From NCBI GenBank assembly GCA_030065875.1, contig JASJCR010000012.1, positions 18,105 through 82,104 on the forward strand: a stretch of DNA of 64,000 bases, written 5' to 3'. This DNA comes from Ardenticatenaceae bacterium. GTDB lineage: Bacteria; Chloroflexota; Anaerolineae; Promineifilales; Promineifilaceae. A program made the translations under genes and the position numbers. Under the pieces are notes generated by a model that searched no databases, was not told the DNA's origin, and saw only the letters and a program-made list of their open reading frames with translations. Position 1 is the stretch's first letter; each line of letters starts with the position of its first letter. This document shows positions 60,832 through 64,000 of this stretch, in pieces.

Positions 60832-61739
60832 GATCTTCCGATGTGTTGTTCACCTCGTTCTCGAGCCAGCTGCACCTGCTTCTGTCGCTCGGCAAAGCTT
60901 TTTATTTGGTCATCTGTCAGCGTATCGATGCAAAACGGACAGGAAATCCCTTCCCGATAAGCAGGATTTTTCATGTCTTCCTGACTGAGAGGGCTTTTGC
61001 AAGCGTAGCACATCTCGTAGTTACCTGGTTGAAGGTCATGGGTGACGGTAACCCGGCCGTCAAAAACAAAGCATTCGCCATGCCACTTGCTATCTGTTTG
61101 AGGTACCTCTTCCAAATACTTTAGAATACCGCCCTGCAGATGGAAAACTTGCTCAAATCCCATATCCAAAAGGAGGGAGGTTGCTTTTTCACAGCGGATT
61201 CCTCCGGTGCAAAACATCGCAATTTTTTTGTGTTTGGCTGGATCGAGCTGCTGCGCCGCAAATTCTGGAAAATCAGTAAAGGAGGCGGTTTGGGGATTGA
61301 GAGCGCCTTCAAACGTGCCAACATGGACTTCATAATCGTTACGGGTATCGATGAGCAGCACATCGGGAGCCTGAATCAGCTCGTTCCAATCGGCCGGCCG
61401 GACATACGTGCCCACCCTGGTGGTGGGATCGATGCCCTGAACTCCCATGGTCACAATTTCACGTTTTTTCCTGACCTTTAAGCGATGAAAAGGAGATTCG
61501 GCGGCAAATGATTCTTTTCCTTCCAGATCGCTTAAGCGCGGATCAGCTCGCAGATAAGCCAGTACCGCATCGACCCCGGCCGGGGGACCGGCAATGGTGC
61601 CGTTTATGCCTTCGGTTGCCAGCAAAAGGGTCCCGTTTACGTCATTTTCCAGACAGGTTGCTCGAAGTGGTTCGATCAATGAGACAAAGTCCGGCAAGGG
61701 TACAAATTTATAGAGCGCACAGATTACTATTTTTTCCAT
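60816..61739 (-). CDS. trhO: tRNA uridine(34) hydroxylase TrhO (rhodanese-like)
   Basis: 307 residues from the ATG at 61737-61739 ([17 protein letters not shown]), with AGGTG upstream; a longer frame adds 26 residues. The N-terminal UPF0176 domain contains [14 protein letters not shown]; the rhodanese domain contains [14 protein letters not shown] and active-site [11 protein letters not shown] (Cys); the C-terminal zinc region contains CYACKSPL ... CPFC. TrhO hydroxylates U34 of certain tRNAs. The last residues (SIANS) are encoded by a heptamer array. Confidence 0.92.
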   Translation of the reverse strand: MEKIVICALYKFVPLPDFVSLIEPLRATCLENDVNGTLLLATEGINGTIAGPPAGVDAVLAYLRADPRLSDLEGKESFAAESPFHRLKVRKKREIVTMGVQGIDPTTRVGTYVRPADWNELIQAPDVLLIDTRNDYEVHVGTFEGALNPQTASFTDFPEFAAQQLDPAKHKKIAMFCTGGIRCEKATSLLLDMGFEQVFHLQGGILKYLEEVPQTDSKWHGECFVFDGRVTVTHDLQPGNYEMCYACKSPLSQEDMKNPAYREGISCPFCIDTLTDDQIKSFAERQKQVQLARERGEQHIGRSIANS

Positions 61740-61831
61740 ATTTACACCTGATCCTATTGTAGCCTGAAATGGGGCATTGAGACCAGAAAGGAAGGGGGAG
61801 AAGTGCGGAAAAGACACGTGCGAAATGAGTA

Positions 61832-62254
61832 ATGATTGCCGGGAATAAAATCTTTGTTGAGTGGTTATTTTATCTAAAATTTTCCGTTACATTTTTTTCG
61901 GCAATTTTCCTGTTTTTCTCTGTAAATCACTTGTTTATTCCGTCAAAATCAGTTAGTATTGAAGAGTTATTACTTCAGTACCACCAAGCGAGCAGTATCA
62001 TGTTTGGGCTTAGTAATCAATTTCAACCATCTTTTGGGGGCGTTATCTTTGCCAATGGGGGGCATGTCGCTGATATTGAACTGGATGGCTCCGGTCAATA
62101 TCGGGGCCAGCGAAAAATGTGGCGTTTTCGACTGGTTAAGGGGGATATTGTCACTACCAAAGATCTGACAATTCAGCTCCACAACGACGTCCGTTCTGCC
62201 CGAATTACATCTTATCCCGATCACAAAAATTACGGGTATGTAGAACTTTTATAA
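61832..62254 (+). CDS. Hypothetical single-pass membrane or secreted protein
   Basis: 140 residues, not recognised. One strong hydrophobic helix at about 10-32 ([20 protein letters not shown]) is followed by a small soluble domain (about 45-140) with alternating hydrophobic strands, e.g. [41 protein letters not shown]. The gene is AT-richer than its surroundings and has no CGGCCG site, hinting at recent acquisition. No ribosome site is evident. A bidirectional terminator follows at 62290. Confidence 0.5.
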   Translation: MIAGNKIFVEWLFYLKFSVTFFSAIFLFFSVNHLFIPSKSVSIEELLLQYHQASSIMFGLSNQFQPSFGGVIFANGGHVADIELDGSGQYRGQRKMWRFRLVKGDIVTTKDLTIQLHNDVRSARITSYPDHKNYGYVELL

Positions 62255-62289
62255 AGATGTGAACCGCCTCAAATTGGCATCTGGAAAAC

Positions 62290-62317
62290 AAAAAACGGCT
62301 GTTCAGCCGTTTTTTTT
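62290..62317. terminator. Bidirectional rho-independent terminator
   Basis: Stem AAAAAACGGCTG / CAGCCGTTTTTT with a 2-nt loop and T8 tract, between the convergent hypothetical gene and ftsZ. Confidence 0.92.
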
Positions 62318-62340
62318 GTACACGTTTTTTAATTTGGGAG

Positions 62341-63465
62341 TTAAGCCACGTTCAGCATCATTTGTCCGGCCGTAGGCCAAACAAAAGTTGGCTCATCCAT
62401 ATTTTCAAGCAAGACAGATTCGTCACCCCCAAAAAAGGTCTCCACAAAATCTTCAAATTTTTCTTCACCTTCTGTTTCTGGCTGAGGGTCGTTGAGATAC
62501 TCAGAGACGTGGGGTTGGGTTTCAAACCCGGTGGCGATGACCGTAATCCGCATTTCATCAAACATGAGGGGATCTATTGTTGTCCCGAAAATGACGTTGG
62601 CATCGGCGGTTGCCAGCTGGCGCACGATATCGGTCGCCTCGTCCACTTCGAAGAGGTTTAAGTCAGGGCTGGCGGCAATATGGACCAGCACATTTTTGGC
62701 TCCTTGAATACTCATGTCGAGTACCGGGCAGGAAACCGCCAGCTCGGCCGCTTCACTGGCGCGAGTATCACCTTTGGCAACACCCATCGTCATTAAGGTT
62801 GCTCCCTGCTCTTTCATGATCGTTTTAACATCGGCAAAATCCACGTTGATTAATCCGGGCTGAGAAATCAATTCTTCGATGACCCGAATGCTGCGGAATA
62901 AGATGGAGTCGCCAACTTTAAACGCATCTACCGTATTCATTTTGTTTTCGGCCAATTCGACCAGGCGATCATTGGGGAGAACAATTAAGGTGTCGACAAA
63001 CTGACGCAGGCGGTGGATCCCCTCCGTGGCGTTGTCTTTGGTGCGTTTTCCTTCAAATTCAAACGGGGTGGTCACGATGGCGATCGTCAAAATTCCCAAT
63101 CGTTTGGCTACCTGAGCAATGACCGGGGTGGCTCCACTCCCCGTTCCTCCACCCATACAGGCGGTGATAAAAAGCATATCGTACGGTTTGATCGCTTTTT
63201 CGATCAAGCCCCATGAGGCATACGCCGCGTGTTCTCCATGATGGGGATCACTGCCGGTTCCCTGACCATTGGTCACTTTCTCTCCCAGCAGCAGGCGCTT
63301 GGTTGCCATAGAGCGCTGCAGCCCTTTAATGCTGGTATTGGCAGCGATAAAATCAACGCTGTATACATCCTGATTGAGCAGGCGATTAATTGAATTGGTT
63401 CCGCCATCCCCGACGGCTATGACCCCGATGTGAGCAAAATTGACTTGTCGGCTTTCTCTACGCAT
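62341..63465 (-). CDS. ftsZ: FtsZ/tubulin-family cell-division GTPase (atypical)
   Basis: 374 residues. Tubulin signature GGGTGSG in ACMGGGTGSGATPVIAQ, N-terminal nucleotide loop GDGGTNSINRLL (normally GGGGxNAxxxM), NTS in FIAANTSIKGL, FEGKRTKDNATEGI, PNDRLVE, and T7 catalytic loop GLINVDFADVKTIM with the Asp. The C-terminal domain has VIFGTTIDPLM and IRITVIATGF. GAGGAC precedes the start. The C-terminal tail lacks the conserved DIPxFLR FtsA/ZipA-binding peptide and instead ends PTFVWPTAGQMMLNVA. No ftsA, mra or mur genes are near, so this is outside the dcw cluster. Confidence 0.87.
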   Translation of the reverse strand: MRRESRQVNFAHIGVIAVGDGGTNSINRLLNQDVYSVDFIAANTSIKGLQRSMATKRLLLGEKVTNGQGTGSDPHHGEHAAYASWGLIEKAIKPYDMLFITACMGGGTGSGATPVIAQVAKRLGILTIAIVTTPFEFEGKRTKDNATEGIHRLRQFVDTLIVLPNDRLVELAENKMNTVDAFKVGDSILFRSIRVIEELISQPGLINVDFADVKTIMKEQGATLMTMGVAKGDTRASEAAELAVSCPVLDMSIQGAKNVLVHIAASPDLNLFEVDEATDIVRQLATADANVIFGTTIDPLMFDEMRITVIATGFETQPHVSEYLNDPQPETEGEEKFEDFVETFFGGDESVLLENMDEPTFVWPTAGQMMLNVA

Positions 63466-63734
63466 TGTGTTGTCCTCAAGAAACTGGCATGGTGAAGAGA
63501 GTGATGGATAACAGCTTTTCCTGAAGCGGTTCCCGCACTTGTTTTGCGTGGTTATCAGTGGGGTTGTTTTGTTGCTGGTATGCCTGATAATACAACGCTT
63601 GTTATTTAGATTTTCTTACTTCTTTGTGTTATGAATATAATCCTCGGAAATGAAGGAAATGTCAATGGTTTTGTGACTAATGTCCTATGACCTGAAAGCC
63701 CCAATCTACCAGAGGTGTGAGTGCAGTACTAGGG

Positions 63735-63832
63735 GACCGCAGACAACAGACATCAGACCGCAAAAAAGACCAGAGACGAGAGACCAGAGACAAGAGAGAA
63801 GTCCTGAGTCCTGAGTAGAAAGTGCTGAGAAA
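63735..63832. repeat. 14-unit heptamer array with family switches in register
   Basis: Units GACCGCA, GACAACA, GACATCA, GACCGCA, AAAAAGA, CCAGAGA, CGAGAGA, CCAGAGA, CAAGAGA, GAAGTCC, TGAGTCC, TGAGTAG, AAAGTGC, TGAGAAA, all consecutive. It crosses from the AGACNNC family to the GTCCTGA family without losing the 7-bp register. Confidence 0.92.
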
Positions 63833-63835
63833 AAC

Positions 63836-63864
63836 TTGACATAAAGTTGGGAATAATTTAGATT
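63836..63864 (+). promoter_or_regulatory. Consensus-like sigma70 promoter reading into GTCTCTC array
   Basis: TTGACA (63836-63841), 17 nt, TAGATT (63859-63864). The expected start would be near 63871, just before the GTCTCTC array that runs off the window. Confidence 0.5.
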
Positions 63865-63875
63865 TTAAGAAGTAG

Positions 63876-64000
63876 GTCTCGTCTCTCGTCTCTCGTCTCT
63901 CGTCTCTCGTCTCTCGTCTCTCGTCTCTCGTCTCTCGTCTCTCGTCTCTCGTCTCTCGTCTCTCGTCTCTCGTCTCTCGTCTCTCGTCTCTCGTCTCTCG
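63876..64000. repeat. GTCTCTC heptamer array, continuing past the window
   Basis: A GTCTC half unit followed by 17 exact GTCTCTC units (63881-63999) up to the end of the window. It is the most homogeneous array here, so probably the youngest. Confidence 0.95.

Noticed and set aside
63735..64000. Repeat arrays as CRISPR
   Set aside because: Units are 7 bp and contiguous with no unique spacers, and no cas genes are present.

Overview
The window comes from a high-GC, Gram-variable-looking bacterium, and the best fit is Chloroflexota (Anaerolineae/Ardenticatenia-like). The reasons are STAND-type AAA/WD40 giants, MalT-like LuxR regulators, abundant lipoproteins with Pro/Thr-rich linkers, a secreted protein ending in FLPVVIR (a C-terminal tail common in that phylum), and coding DNA saturated with the palindrome CGGCCG. 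The assignment is inference; no 16S gene is present.

Layout. 0-5.2 kb: two adjacent AAA-like (AAA_35) proteins, the second a 1460-residue AAA/TM/coiled-coil/WD40/TPR protein. 5.6-11.7 kb: a lipoprotein HtrA-like protease, a membrane endonuclease/exonuclease/phosphatase protein, a CDF metal exporter, a phosphotransferase-fold pseudokinase and a YdeI-like protein. 12.3-14.9 kb: a tyrosine recombinase beside a long palindrome, a small membrane protein and a PfkB sugar kinase. 14.9-27.5 kb: a minus-strand block of redox and lipophilic-substrate genes (halogenase-like flavoprotein, TauE exporter, ArsC, esterase, tandem DUF427, three SRPBCC proteins, a MalT-like LuxR regulator, an HSL esterase and a Baeyer-Villiger-type monooxygenase). 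Several of these genes have helically phased CGTTTATTT motifs upstream. 27.9-33.9 kb: AI-2E-family permease, zinc-ribbon protein, TldD/PmbA pair, and an ArsR regulator overlapping a nucleotidyltransferase. 34.0-36.5 kb: an apparently intact group II intron with RT/maturase/HNH. 36.7-43.1 kb: Upf1-like helicase, OmpR/BaeS two-component pair, and a Ser/Thr kinase fused to an extracytoplasmic sugar-binding-protein domain. 43.1-51.8 kb: tRNA-Ser(CGA), a 2036-residue alpha-2-macroglobulin-like lipoprotein that has lost its thioester Gln, a MazF/RHH toxin-antitoxin pair and a META/DUF4377 lipoprotein. 51.9-63.5 kb: TadA, CcmC, a three-DnaA-box cluster, DUF4129, pentapeptide protein, secreted proteins, DUF58/MoxR, TrhO and an atypical FtsZ.

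The most unexpected signal is not a gene. Intergenic gaps repeatedly hold degenerate arrays with a strict 7-bp period (families GTCTCTC, AGTCCTG, AGACNNC, GAAATAC/GAGATAC, CACCYAT, AGCTATT, TCAATTG). In the longest arrays the register is kept even where one family changes into another. Several arrays run into the 3' ends of genes and supply the last codons and the stop. A second class has a ~9-bp period and appears as hairpin elements with long terminal inverted repeats, and a third is a ~170-bp structured element present twice. The heptamers recall the short tandemly repeated repetitive (STRR) sequences of filamentous cyanobacteria, but occur here in what looks like a Chloroflexota genome.

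Functionally the window is mostly chromosomal housekeeping plus envelope sensing and defence (HtrA, A2M, kinase-SBP, two-component system, STAND proteins), with one clear mobile element (the intron) and one possible one (the recombinase).
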